This document shows, in pieces, positions 8,948 to 17,423 of a stretch of 64,000 nucleotides of DNA. Made by a program: the position numbers and the translations under genes. The DNA is taken from contig ONQB01000008.1 in assembly GCA_900319905.1 (NCBI GenBank), positions 16,014-80,013 of the forward strand. The letters run 5' to 3'. The stretch is from an uncultured Prevotella sp. Lineage in GTDB: Bacteria; Bacteroidota; Bacteroidia; Bacteroidales; Bacteroidaceae. Position 1 is the first letter of the stretch, and every line of letters begins with the position of its first letter. The notes under the pieces are model-generated. The model made no database searches and was not told the DNA's origin. It saw only the letters and a program-made list of their open reading frames with translations.

Positions 8948-9865
8948 ATGAGATTTTTCACGAAAGAAGTCAGAATAGCTTTGGTCGCAATAGTGGGCCT
9001 TGTGGTACTTTTCTTCGGTCTTCACTTCTTGAAGGGAATGCCCATCTTTTCCAATGATGATGTCTACTATGTGACCTTCGACAATATAGATGGTCTCACG
9101 GTTTCCAACGGTGTGTTTGCTGATGGCTATCAAGTGGGTAATGTCAAAGCCATCGACTATAACTATAAGGAACGTGGAAAGGTGGTGGTCGCCCTTCAGG
9201 TGGACAACGACCTGCGTATTCCCAAAGGATCGTCGGCTGAGATCAGCAAGGACCTGATGGGAAATATACAGCTCAATTTGCTGATGGCCAATAATCCGCG
9301 GGAGCGGGTGGAACCCGGCGACACGCTCCAGGGCACCAATGCTTCGGGCTTGATGGGATCGGTGCAGCAACTGATGCCGCAGATTGAGCAGATGCTTCCT
9401 AAGATAGACAGTATCTTGACCAGTGTCAATATGTTGTTGGCCGATCCTTCCATCGTGCGCTCGTTACACAACATTGAGACCGTCTCTGCCAATCTCACCA
9501 CCACGACAGCCGGCCTCAACCAGTTGGTGGGACAAGTCAATCAGCGTGTACCAGGTCTGATGGCCAAGGCAGACTATGCTGTCGGCAAGGCCGGTACGAC
9601 CTTCGACAATACGTCCAGACTCACGGGTAAGCTTGCTGACCTTGACATCGCTTCCACCATGGCGAAAGTGGACCAGACCATGGCCAACGTGCAGCGCGTC
9701 ACCGACCAACTCAATGGAAAGAATGGTACGGCAGGACTGCTTGTCAACGACCGTGCGCTCTATGATAACCTGAATGCTACCATGCGTTCGGCTGACTCTT
9801 TGCTTATCGACCTGAAGTCGCATCCCAAACGTTACGTTCACTTCTCGCTTTTCGGCCGTAAGTAA
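8948..9865 (+). CDS. MCE/MlaD-family lipid transport protein
   Basis: A 305-residue protein with a single N-terminal membrane segment (about 9-28) and one MCE domain (about 35-115; YYVTFDNIDGLTVSNGVF, GYQVGNVKAI), then a long helical tail. MlaD-type proteins form periplasmic rings that shuttle phospholipids between inner and outer membranes together with an ABC transporter (MlaE/MlaF). The ABC partners are not in this window. It follows the amidase by 18 bp and precedes dnaA by 69 bp, so the three genes may share a transcript. Family placement is firm; the direction and cargo of transport are unknown. Confidence 0.85.
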   Translation: MRFFTKEVRIALVAIVGLVVLFFGLHFLKGMPIFSNDDVYYVTFDNIDGLTVSNGVFADGYQVGNVKAIDYNYKERGKVVVALQVDNDLRIPKGSSAEISKDLMGNIQLNLLMANNPRERVEPGDTLQGTNASGLMGSVQQLMPQIEQMLPKIDSILTSVNMLLADPSIVRSLHNIETVSANLTTTTAGLNQLVGQVNQRVPGLMAKADYAVGKAGTTFDNTSRLTGKLADLDIASTMAKVDQTMANVQRVTDQLNGKNGTAGLLVNDRALYDNLNATMRSADSLLIDLKSHPKRYVHFSLFGRK

Positions 9866-9934
9866 CTACAATCTTTAACATCAGCAGCTCTTTTGTCAGT
9901 AGGGACTTAAGAGCCTTGCTTTACATCCACCGCC

Positions 9935-11347
9935 ATGAAACAGGCTATTGATGCTCGGTGGACTAAATCATTGTCGCAGATTCGTGACAGCGTATCCGAG
10001 CAAATCTATAAGGCATGGTTTGAGCCTCTTGTCTTTGAGCAGTTCGACCCGGCTCAAAGGCGCATCCTCGTTCAGGTTCCAAGTGCCTTTGTCTATGAAT
10101 ATCTCGAGCAGAACTTCCTCGGGCTTATGGGTAAGGTGCTTTGCCGCAATTTCGGGCAAGGCATTCAGTTGTCTTATCGTATTGTGACCGATAAGGAGCA
10201 CAACCTCTCACAAGATGTACAATCCGACCCGGCCGATGCGGCCCCACGGCCACAGCCCCGTCCGGGTGTCAGCCAGAGTGCATCGCCTGTTGATAAGACT
10301 CAGCCTCAGCAGATAGACTCACAGCTCAATCCGCATCTCACTTTCAACAACTACATTGAGGGAGAAAGCAACAAACTCACGCGGTCGGTAGGTCTCTCTA
10401 TCGCTGAGCATCCTAACTCCATGCAGTTCAACCCGATGTTTATCTATGGGCCGTCGGGATGTGGAAAGACTCATCTCATCAATGCCATCGGCATGCGTAC
10501 CAAGCAGCTGTATCCGCAGAAGAGGGTGCTCTATGTCTCTGCACGCCTGTTTCAGGTGCAGTATTCCAACGCTGTATTGCACAACTCGGTCAACGACTTC
10601 ATCGGCTTCTACCAGAGCATCGACATGATCATTGTTGACGACATCCAGGAATGGGTAGGCAAGTCGAGTACGCTCAACACTTTTTTCTATATCTTCAACC
10701 ATTTGTTCAAAAATGGTAAGCGCATCATACTGGCTTCCGACCGTCCTCCGGTTGACCTTCAGGATGTGCCGGAGCGTCTGCTCTCACGTTTCTCCTGTGG
10801 CCTTATTGCCGAGATGTCAAGGCCTAACATGCAGTTGCGTGTCGACATTCTGGAGAGTCAGATCAATCGTGACGGTTTGAAGATACCCCGCGACGTAGTG
10901 CAGTTTATTGCGGAGAACGCCAACGGCAATGTGCGCGATCTACAGGGCGTTGTCAACTCCCTGATGGCCTACAGTATAGTGTATAACTGTCCCATCGACA
11001 TGCGACTGGCCAATCGTGTGATAAAGAGAGCCGTCAAGCGGGACGATAAGCCTTTGACTGTAGACGACATCATCGACAAGGTAAGCAGCCACTACAAGGT
11101 GACAGCTGAGCAGGTACACAGCAAGAGCCGCAAGCGTGAGTTGGTGCAGGCCCGTCAGGTGTCGATGTATCTCGCCGCTAAATATACGAAGATGCCTGCC
11201 AGCCGTATTGGTAAGCTTGTGGGCAATCGCGACCATTCTACAGTGTTGCACAGTTGCTCACAAGTGGAACACCGTTTACATGAAGACAAAGCCTTTGGTG
11301 AGGAGTTGGCTGAAATCGAGCGAACGCTGAAGGTAAAAGAAGAATAG
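9935..11347 (+). CDS. dnaA: Chromosomal replication initiator DnaA
   Basis: A 470-residue protein with the standard four-domain plan: an N-terminal oligomerisation domain (about 1-85), a Pro/Gln-rich linker, an AAA+ ATPase with Walker A GPSGCGKTH (Lys178) and Walker B IIVDDIQ, and a C-terminal DNA-binding domain with the signature GNRDHSTVLHSC. It opens the origin by binding DnaA boxes. No cluster of TTATCCACA boxes is visible around it, so the origin is probably elsewhere. There is no clear promoter in the 69-bp gap before it. Downstream lies the second MITE-like palindrome, whose right flank is T-rich and could end transcription. Confidence 0.96.
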   Translation: MKQAIDARWTKSLSQIRDSVSEQIYKAWFEPLVFEQFDPAQRRILVQVPSAFVYEYLEQNFLGLMGKVLCRNFGQGIQLSYRIVTDKEHNLSQDVQSDPADAAPRPQPRPGVSQSASPVDKTQPQQIDSQLNPHLTFNNYIEGESNKLTRSVGLSIAEHPNSMQFNPMFIYGPSGCGKTHLINAIGMRTKQLYPQKRVLYVSARLFQVQYSNAVLHNSVNDFIGFYQSIDMIIVDDIQEWVGKSSTLNTFFYIFNHLFKNGKRIILASDRPPVDLQDVPERLLSRFSCGLIAEMSRPNMQLRVDILESQINRDGLKIPRDVVQFIAENANGNVRDLQGVVNSLMAYSIVYNCPIDMRLANRVIKRAVKRDDKPLTVDDIIDKVSSHYKVTAEQVHSKSRKRELVQARQVSMYLAAKYTKMPASRIGKLVGNRDHSTVLHSCSQVEHRLHEDKAFGEELAEIERTLKVKEE

Positions 11348-11366
11348 TAGGGAAACTCAAAATAAA

Positions 11367-11518
11367 GAGGGTGTATCAAAGATGGTGAAGTCCGGAAGCC
11401 CAGGAGTCCTGAAGTTCAGTCAATGCATAAGTATTTGACAATAAGGTGTCATTATAGTAATGACAGAACTTCATGACAACTGAACTTCCGGGCTTCTGAT
11501 ACACCCTCTGTTTTTATT
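11367..11518. repeat. MITE-like palindromic element, copy 2
   Basis: A 152-bp element with ends GAGGGTGTATCA and TGATACACCCTC and inner arms rich in GGAAG/CTTCC. Its core (about 11417-11465, GTCAATGCATAAGTAT...TAGTAATGAC) matches the reverse complement of the core at 7379-7425 with few differences, so it is the same family inverted. The flanks AAAATAAA and TTTTTATTTT extend the symmetry, so it can also serve as the dnaA terminator. Confidence 0.8.
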
Positions 11519-11544
11519 TTATTGGTTAAACATTTGTTGGATAA

Positions 11545-13614
11545 TTATAGTCTGACGCTTGCACCGGCCATGATCCACAACCCCGGCTGGCGTACGCTGC
11601 CAAGGTCATAGTAGCGGTGGGCCGTGATGTTGTCGGCCTTGACAAATAGCAGCCAGTGTGCTTCGGTCCATTGTATGTGCCCATCAATCTTGGTGTAGGG
11701 GTGATAGCCATTCATGCGCTGCTGGTAACGCAGGGCCCAAGAAGCAGACAGGTGCGAGACAATCGGGTGGGAGAGCTCGGCGACAACTTTGTGGCGCAGG
11801 TACTCCAGGGCATAAAGCGACCGGTAGATGTCTCGGTCGGTCTCATGCTTTTGGTGGATGTAAGCATATCCCACTTTCAGTCTCACCGGTTGCTCGGCGT
11901 TGTGTGCTATTCCGAGCAATGTGGTGAAGTTGAAGTTGGCTTCCACATTCACTCCCATGTTGTTGAGTTTACCGATGTTCAAAGCCTCATACTTGGTGCT
12001 TTTCTCCGTCTCATACACCCAGTCAATCATATTCCTGCCCCGGCTGTAAAAGGCCGAGACCAATGCGTCGAACCCGTTCAGCCGATAGCGTGTTCCTACC
12101 TTGAACGTTGAATTGCGCTCGGGTTTCAAATTGATGTTGCCCTGTTGAGCCGAGTTGCTTGTATAGAGATCTGTGTATGTCGGCACACGTAGCGCTTTGT
12201 TCCATCCGGCATATACTTTCCAGTGATCGTCGGGGTGGAAGCTGATGTCAACACCCGGATAGAAGCGGTAGTCGCCGTCAAGCCCCGTATTCTTGTTGGC
12301 CATCACACCTGCAGACAGCGTCCATGCTTTCATCACGATGTTGTGTTCGAGATACAAGCTGGTGTTGGTACGTTTTCCTTTATGGTCGTACTGTCTGTCA
12401 CTGCCATGTATGTCCTTCCATTTGCTTTCGTCAAGCAGGTTGCCGTAGGCCGTTGAGAGAATCTGCTCTCTTGCGATATCAGCCCCTACAGCAGTTTTTC
12501 CAGCAATCCAGTTAAGGGTAGCACTCAACGATGCGCCGTACACGTCGGTGCGGTGGAAGTTCTCTCCTGCCTTGGCACCTGTCATGCCTTTGGTCAGCTG
12601 GTAGTGGTCCAGATCGCGATGGGCATAGATCATCGGCACGATTTCAAGGCTGTTGAAGCCGCTCTTCGTCATGGCGAAAGGCCGTACGCTGGCTTTTACC
12701 GAGCCAAGATAGCGGCGTGTCCACTCATACTGATTGGGGAATCGGGCAGAGTAGAAGGTGTTGGCACCATAATCCTTTGATGTGATGCCGGCCTGCCAGT
12801 TCACGCTGACCATGGTTGACTGGAAGTTGCCTTGGTAGTAGCCCTGACGCTTGATGAAGTCGGCATTGGCCGTGCCGCCGTCGCTTTTGACAAAGCCTCC
12901 TGAGAGGGCCATCGTGCCACTGTCAGCGAATCGAAGTGCAGCCCCGGCATTACCTCCGAAGGAGCCAAAGGAACCGCCCTCTACGGTAGCGTGGCCCCCT
13001 GCTCGTTTGCCGGCCTCCAGGGCCGAGGTGGTCACGATGTTGATGGCTCCATTAAATGCCGATGAGCCGAAGATACGTGCTGAGGCACCTTCCAAAATTT
13101 CAATGCGCTCAATATCATCGAGTGCTACCGGAAGGTCTGCGGCATTGTGACCGGTCTGCGGACTGGTCAGCGGCATGCCGTTGAGCAGAATCGTGATTTG
13201 GTCGAACGTGCCTCCGTTGATGGAGATATCCGTCTGTACACCAAAGCCACCGCGCTGACGGACATCCACGCCCGTGGCTAATTTTAAAACGTCGTTGATG
13301 GTCTGCGCTTCCGCACGACGGATCTCGTCGCGGGAGATGACCTCGACAATCTTGGCCGACTGCCTTGCAGTCAGCGGCGCTCGTGAGCCCGTAATCTGGA
13401 CTTCATCAAGGCGTTGCTCTCCAAAACTAAGCGAATCAGACAGCTCACCCACCGGCTTCGTGGCTATGCCATCAGCCTTAGCGTAGGTCAGTGTCGATAC
13501 ACTCAACACACCGATGAGCACCTCTTTGCCCAAAGCGGCAAACAGGCTGTAGCCCTTACGGTTGAAGTGCTTGAAGACAATCGCGGAGCGCTGGTTAAAC
13601 AATGTTTTTTTCAT
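11545..13614 (-). CDS. TonB-dependent receptor, BtuB type
   Basis: A 689-residue outer-membrane receptor. It begins with a long extended signal segment (about 1-45) of the kind seen in Bacteroidetes TonB receptors, in which a basic RKGYSLFAALGKEV stretch precedes the hydrophobic core. The plug domain follows (about 65-185; LDEVQITGSRAP, ILLNGMPLTSPQTG, IERIEILEGASARIFGSSAFNGAINIVT), then a 22-strand-type barrel ending in an aromatic strand (ASVRL). Plug and size resemble the cobalamin receptor BtuB, which would suit the B12-dependent reductase nearby, but other small siderophore-like ligands are possible. The frame opens at 13638, upstream of the -7 box, so the ATG at 13614 is chosen. The short leader leaves no room for a cobalamin riboswitch. 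Confidence 0.8.
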   Translation of the reverse strand: MKKTLFNQRSAIVFKHFNRKGYSLFAALGKEVLIGVLSVSTLTYAKADGIATKPVGELSDSLSFGEQRLDEVQITGSRAPLTARQSAKIVEVISRDEIRRAEAQTINDVLKLATGVDVRQRGGFGVQTDISINGGTFDQITILLNGMPLTSPQTGHNAADLPVALDDIERIEILEGASARIFGSSAFNGAINIVTTSALEAGKRAGGHATVEGGSFGSFGGNAGAALRFADSGTMALSGGFVKSDGGTANADFIKRQGYYQGNFQSTMVSVNWQAGITSKDYGANTFYSARFPNQYEWTRRYLGSVKASVRPFAMTKSGFNSLEIVPMIYAHRDLDHYQLTKGMTGAKAGENFHRTDVYGASLSATLNWIAGKTAVGADIAREQILSTAYGNLLDESKWKDIHGSDRQYDHKGKRTNTSLYLEHNIVMKAWTLSAGVMANKNTGLDGDYRFYPGVDISFHPDDHWKVYAGWNKALRVPTYTDLYTSNSAQQGNINLKPERNSTFKVGTRYRLNGFDALVSAFYSRGRNMIDWVYETEKSTKYEALNIGKLNNMGVNVEANFNFTTLLGIAHNAEQPVRLKVGYAYIHQKHETDRDIYRSLYALEYLRHKVVAELSHPIVSHLSASWALRYQQRMNGYHPYTKIDGHIQWTEAHWLLFVKADNITAHRYYDLGSVRQPGLWIMAGASVRL

Positions 13615-13624
13615 AAATCGGGTG

Positions 13625-13658
13625 CAAAGGTAATGCAAATATTCGTATTACTTTACAA
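13625..13658 (-). promoter_or_regulatory. Promoter of the TonB receptor gene
   Basis: On the minus strand: TTG at 13658-13656, 23 bp, then TACCTTTG (13632-13625), 10 nt before the ATG at 13614. This fixes the start codon and implies a leader of only a few nucleotides. Confidence 0.6.
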
Positions 13659-13849
13659 CGAATGCTAAAATTCGATTCTTAAGAGACGAAAATTGTTTAC
13701 AACTGGTCTGCCATGGCGGCCGTATTCAGAAACAACTGTCCCTTGGTCAGCAAATAACGCATTCTTGCGCTGCTTTTGTAAGTGACTGTAAATTAAAGAT
13801 ATATGCGAAACTCTTTCAAATTCCTTTTCAAAGTTGAATGATTCCCGTC

Positions 13850-13959
13850 GGAATATCGCCGAAATCTCACCGGAGTATCGCCGAAATCTAATTGGAATGT
13901 CGCCGAAGAAGCACTGCAATATCGTCGAGTTAGTACTGCGATGACGACGTTATCGCGAT
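13850..13959. repeat. 22-bp intergenic tandem array A
   Basis: Three clear units of exactly 22 bp (13850-13871, 13872-13893, 13894-13915) and two decayed ones to 13959. On the minus strand the units share TTTCGGCGATATTCC-like sequence. The array lies between the divergent TonB receptor and hflX genes. The rest of this gap (13659-13849 and 13960-14212) is AT-rich and shows no convincing gene. Confidence 0.8.
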
Positions 13960-14212
13960 GACGCGTGGCTAATGATGTCGTTTTTGGGTCGTTATTTTCA
14001 TATTCTGATACCGCTTCTTCTGATTTTCGCTCATGTTGAGAAAATTTCCGCGTACTTCTTAAATGTTAAAATTTTGTCAGTTTTTAGGACATTTGGTTTG
14101 TACAATATCGCATTTAAGATTCTTGGCTATTCCCATGAGGCACAGAAAGGTTATTTATCCATCTTCGGGGAATGATTGTGTATGGAATGTGGAATTTATT
14201 GGGCTTATACAA

Positions 14213-14242
14213 TTTGTATATCCAATCTTTTCATTATCTTTG
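14213..14242 (+). promoter_or_regulatory. Promoter of hflX
   Basis: TTTG at 14213-14216, 18 bp, TATCTTTG at 14235-14242. The ATG follows at 14265. Confidence 0.7.
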
Positions 14243-14264
14243 CAAATAAAAAGCAAAACAGCGA

Positions 14265-15521
14265 ATGAAGGAATTTGAATACTCCGAGGCTGAGGCCAAC
14301 AAGGCGGAGACCGCCATCCTGGTGGGCCTTATTACTCCGCAGCAGGACGAGGCTAAGACAAAAGAATATCTTGACGAACTTGATTTCCTTGCCGACACTG
14401 CTGGCGTGGTCACCGTGAAGCGTTTTACGCAGAAGACGGGAGGCCCCAACCAGACGTCGTATGTGGGCAAGGGTAAGCTGGAAGAAATCAAGCAATATAT
14501 TAAGGACGAGGAAGACAACGACCGTGAGATAGGCATGGTCATCTTTGATGATGAATTGTCGGCCAAGCAGATGCATAACATTGAGAAGGAGCTGGGTGTG
14601 AAGATTCTCGATCGCACGTCACTCATCCTCGATATTTTCGCCATGCGTGCGCAGACCGCCAATGCCAAGACTCAAGTAGAGCTTGCGCAATACCGTTATC
14701 TGCTGCCCAGACTGCAGCGCATGTGGACGCACCTGGAACGTCAGGGCGGTGGCTCCGGGTCAGGTGGCGGCAAAGGTTCGGTAGGACTGCGTGGCCCGGG
14801 TGAGACGCAGTTGGAGATGGACCGTCGTATCATTCTCAACCGTATCTCGCTGCTGAAGAAGCGTCTCGTGGAGATCGACCGGCAGAAAAGCACACAGCGA
14901 AAGAACCGCGGCCGGCTTATCCGTGTGGCTCTCGTCGGCTACACCAACGTGGGCAAGTCAACGTTAATGAACCTGCTCTCTAAGAGCGACGTGTTTGCCG
15001 AGAACAAGCTCTTTGCCACCCTCGACACGACAGTGCGCAAGGTGGTGATACAGAACCTGCCGTTCCTGCTCGCCGATACCGTCGGATTCATCAGAAAGTT
15101 GCCCACCGACCTGGTTGACTCGTTCAAGTCGACGCTCGACGAGGTGCGTGAGGCCGACCTGCTGTTGCATGTGGTCGACATTTCCCATCCCGACTTCGAA
15201 GAGCAGATACAGGTCGTCAACGAGACGCTGAAGGACCTGGGCTGCGCTGACAAGCCCACGATGATCGTGTTCAACAAAATAGACAACTACCACTGGGTGG
15301 AGAAAGATCCCGAGGACTTGTCGCCTGCCACACGAGAGAATGTGACGCTCGACGAGTTGCGCAAGACGTGGATGGCCCGCATGGGCGACAACTGCATCTT
15401 CGTGTCGGCGCGCCAGCGTGACAACATCGACGAGCTGCGTGACGTGCTCTATCGCAAGGTGCGTGAGTTGCACGTACAGAAATATCCCTATAACGATTTC
15501 CTCTATCCTGTGGAGGACTAG
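14265..15521 (+). CDS. hflX: GTPase HflX
   Basis: A 418-residue ribosome-associated GTPase of the Obg/HflX group. The N-terminal HflX domain (about 1-195) includes the glycine-rich segment before RGPGETQLEMDRR. The G domain follows with P-loop GYTNVGKST (Lys231), DTVGFIRKLP (G3) and NKID (G4). HflX splits stalled or hibernating 70S ribosomes and is linked to stress survival. It has its own promoter. The next gene starts 13 bp downstream, so the two are probably co-transcribed. Confidence 0.94.
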   Translation: MKEFEYSEAEANKAETAILVGLITPQQDEAKTKEYLDELDFLADTAGVVTVKRFTQKTGGPNQTSYVGKGKLEEIKQYIKDEEDNDREIGMVIFDDELSAKQMHNIEKELGVKILDRTSLILDIFAMRAQTANAKTQVELAQYRYLLPRLQRMWTHLERQGGGSGSGGGKGSVGLRGPGETQLEMDRRIILNRISLLKKRLVEIDRQKSTQRKNRGRLIRVALVGYTNVGKSTLMNLLSKSDVFAENKLFATLDTTVRKVVIQNLPFLLADTVGFIRKLPTDLVDSFKSTLDEVREADLLLHVVDISHPDFEEQIQVVNETLKDLGCADKPTMIVFNKIDNYHWVEKDPEDLSPATRENVTLDELRKTWMARMGDNCIFVSARQRDNIDELRDVLYRKVRELHVQKYPYNDFLYPVED

Positions 15522-15534
15522 CATCTTTTTATTT

Positions 15535-17391
15535 ATGGCATACCGCGAATTGAACAGTGAGGAGATAGCGCTCCTTGAGGATAATGGCTGTTGGGCCGAG
15601 GACTGGAGCAATGTGCTTGTAGATGAGGACTTCCAGCCCGTACACCTGCATAATGTGCAGTTTTATGGCGACGTGAGACTGGGCGTATTTGAAACCAACG
15701 TGGAAGTCTCCGGTGATTTCTATAAGCACTCGGGCATCCACAACGCCACGCTCCGCAATGTGGAAGTAGGCAACAACTGTCTCATCGAGAATATCGGCAA
15801 TTACATCAACAACTACACCATAGGTGAAGAATGTTACATCTCCAACATCAGTACGCTGGAAACTACCGAGGGTGCCACCTATGGACAGGGCAACCTCATC
15901 TCCGTGCTCAATGAAGTGGGTGATGGCAACATCCTTCTCTTCGATTGTCTCAACAGTCAGTTTGCCGCTTTCATGGTGCGCCACTTTCACGACCGCGAGG
16001 TGAAAGAAGCGCTTCGCCGCATGGTGAAGGAAGAGGTTCACGCTACGGTGCCCGACCGTGGTACGCTGGGCAACCGCGTAAAGATTGTCAATACCAAGGA
16101 GGTGACCAACACTCTGGTGGGCGACGACTGCGAGATCAATGGAGCGGCACGGCTGAGCGACTGCACACTTATCTCTACGCCTCAGGCCAATGTGTATATC
16201 GGTACGGGTGTCATCTGTGAGAACTCCATCATCAACTATGGCTCGAGCATCATCAACTCCGTGAAGATGCAGGACAGCTTTGTGGGTGAGGCCTGCCAAC
16301 TGAGCAATGGCTTCACGGCATCGTCGAGTGTCTTCTTCACCAACTGCTACATGAGCAATGGCGAGGCCTGTGCCGCCTTCTGCGGACCTTTCACGGCCAG
16401 TCACCACAAGAGCAGTCTGCTTATCGGTGCCCAGTTCAGTTTCTACAACGCAGGGTCGGCCACCAACTTCTCCAACCATGCCTACAAGATGGGACCGTTG
16501 CACTGGGGAGTGCTGGAGCGCGGTACCAAAACGGCCAGTGGTGCCTATTTGCTAATGCCGGCAACCATCGGTACGTTCAGTGTGTGCTTTGGCAAACTGA
16601 TGCACCATCCCGACACCCGTAACCTGCCGTTCTCCTATCTTATTGCCTATGGCGATACCATGTATCTCTCGCCAGGCCGCAATATCACTACGGTGGGACT
16701 CTACCGCGACATACGCAAGTGGCCTAAGCGCGACAAGCGGCCCGACGGTGCACAGCTGAGCATCGTCAACTTCGACTGGCTTTCACCGTTCTCAGTGGGA
16801 GAAATCATCAAGGGCAAGAAGATTCTGGAAAACTTGCGTGATGCATCGGGTGAAGACGTGTCGAGCTATAATTTCCATGAATACGTCATCAAAGCCTCTT
16901 CGCTTAAGAAGGGCATCAAATACTACGACATTGCCCTTCGCATCTACATGGGTGCCGTGCTCAAGCGCAAGTTCAAGCGTGACCCGACGTTTGCGCCACC
17001 TGCGACCGAGATTGGCCTTGGCGACTGGAACGACCTCTCGGGACTGCTTCTGCCTGCCTCGGAGGAGCAACGGCTGGTCGACGACATCAAGAGCGGTGCC
17101 CTCGACACCATCGATGCCGTAAAGGAGCGTTTCACCGACATCAACGACCACTATCGCGAATACCAGTGGGCATGGACCTATCAGCTCATACTCGACTACT
17201 ATGGCATCAGCGAGCTGTCGGCCGACAATGTGGCTATGATCAAAGCCGACTATGTTCAGGCTCGGCGTGCCTGGATCGCGGAAATCAAAAAGGACGCGGA
17301 GAAAGAGTTCCGAATGGGCGATGTCGAGCAGTCAGTACTCGACAAGTTTGTCAGCGATCTCGATCATGAGATTGACTTTGAGAAATTCTAA
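15535..17391 (+). CDS. DUF4954-like beta-helix protein
   Basis: A 618-residue cytoplasmic protein with no signal peptide. Residues about 40-330 consist of short repeats of the left-handed beta-helix kind (NNCLIENIGNYINNYTIGEE, GDDCEINGAARLSDC, TGVICENSIINYGSS), as in hexapeptide acyl- and nucleotidyltransferases. The C-terminal 200 residues are helical. It fits the uncharacterised Bacteroidetes family I know as DUF4954; its reaction is unknown. The frame opens at 15418 inside hflX, but homology-like sequence begins at the ATG at 15535 (MAYRELNSEE), which is chosen. It probably shares a transcript with hflX and the M16 peptidase gene 32 bp downstream. Confidence 0.7.
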   Translation: MAYRELNSEEIALLEDNGCWAEDWSNVLVDEDFQPVHLHNVQFYGDVRLGVFETNVEVSGDFYKHSGIHNATLRNVEVGNNCLIENIGNYINNYTIGEECYISNISTLETTEGATYGQGNLISVLNEVGDGNILLFDCLNSQFAAFMVRHFHDREVKEALRRMVKEEVHATVPDRGTLGNRVKIVNTKEVTNTLVGDDCEINGAARLSDCTLISTPQANVYIGTGVICENSIINYGSSIINSVKMQDSFVGEACQLSNGFTASSSVFFTNCYMSNGEACAAFCGPFTASHHKSSLLIGAQFSFYNAGSATNFSNHAYKMGPLHWGVLERGTKTASGAYLLMPATIGTFSVCFGKLMHHPDTRNLPFSYLIAYGDTMYLSPGRNITTVGLYRDIRKWPKRDKRPDGAQLSIVNFDWLSPFSVGEIIKGKKILENLRDASGEDVSSYNFHEYVIKASSLKKGIKYYDIALRIYMGAVLKRKFKRDPTFAPPATEIGLGDWNDLSGLLLPASEEQRLVDDIKSGALDTIDAVKERFTDINDHYREYQWAWTYQLILDYYGISELSADNVAMIKADYVQARRAWIAEIKKDAEKEFRMGDVEQSVLDKFVSDLDHEIDFEKF

Positions 17392-17423
17392 GGATTGAAC
17401 TATTTGGCGATTATCAAAAGCGT

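Noticed and set aside
9866-9934. Origin of replication next to dnaA
   Set aside because: No cluster of TTATCCACA-type boxes or AT-rich unwinding element was seen near dnaA; only isolated one- or two-mismatch sites occur (for example 4711-4719).
13972-14175. 67-residue hydrophobic frame before hflX
   Set aside because: No -7 box at a useful distance, AT-rich codons unlike neighbours, and no recognisable family.
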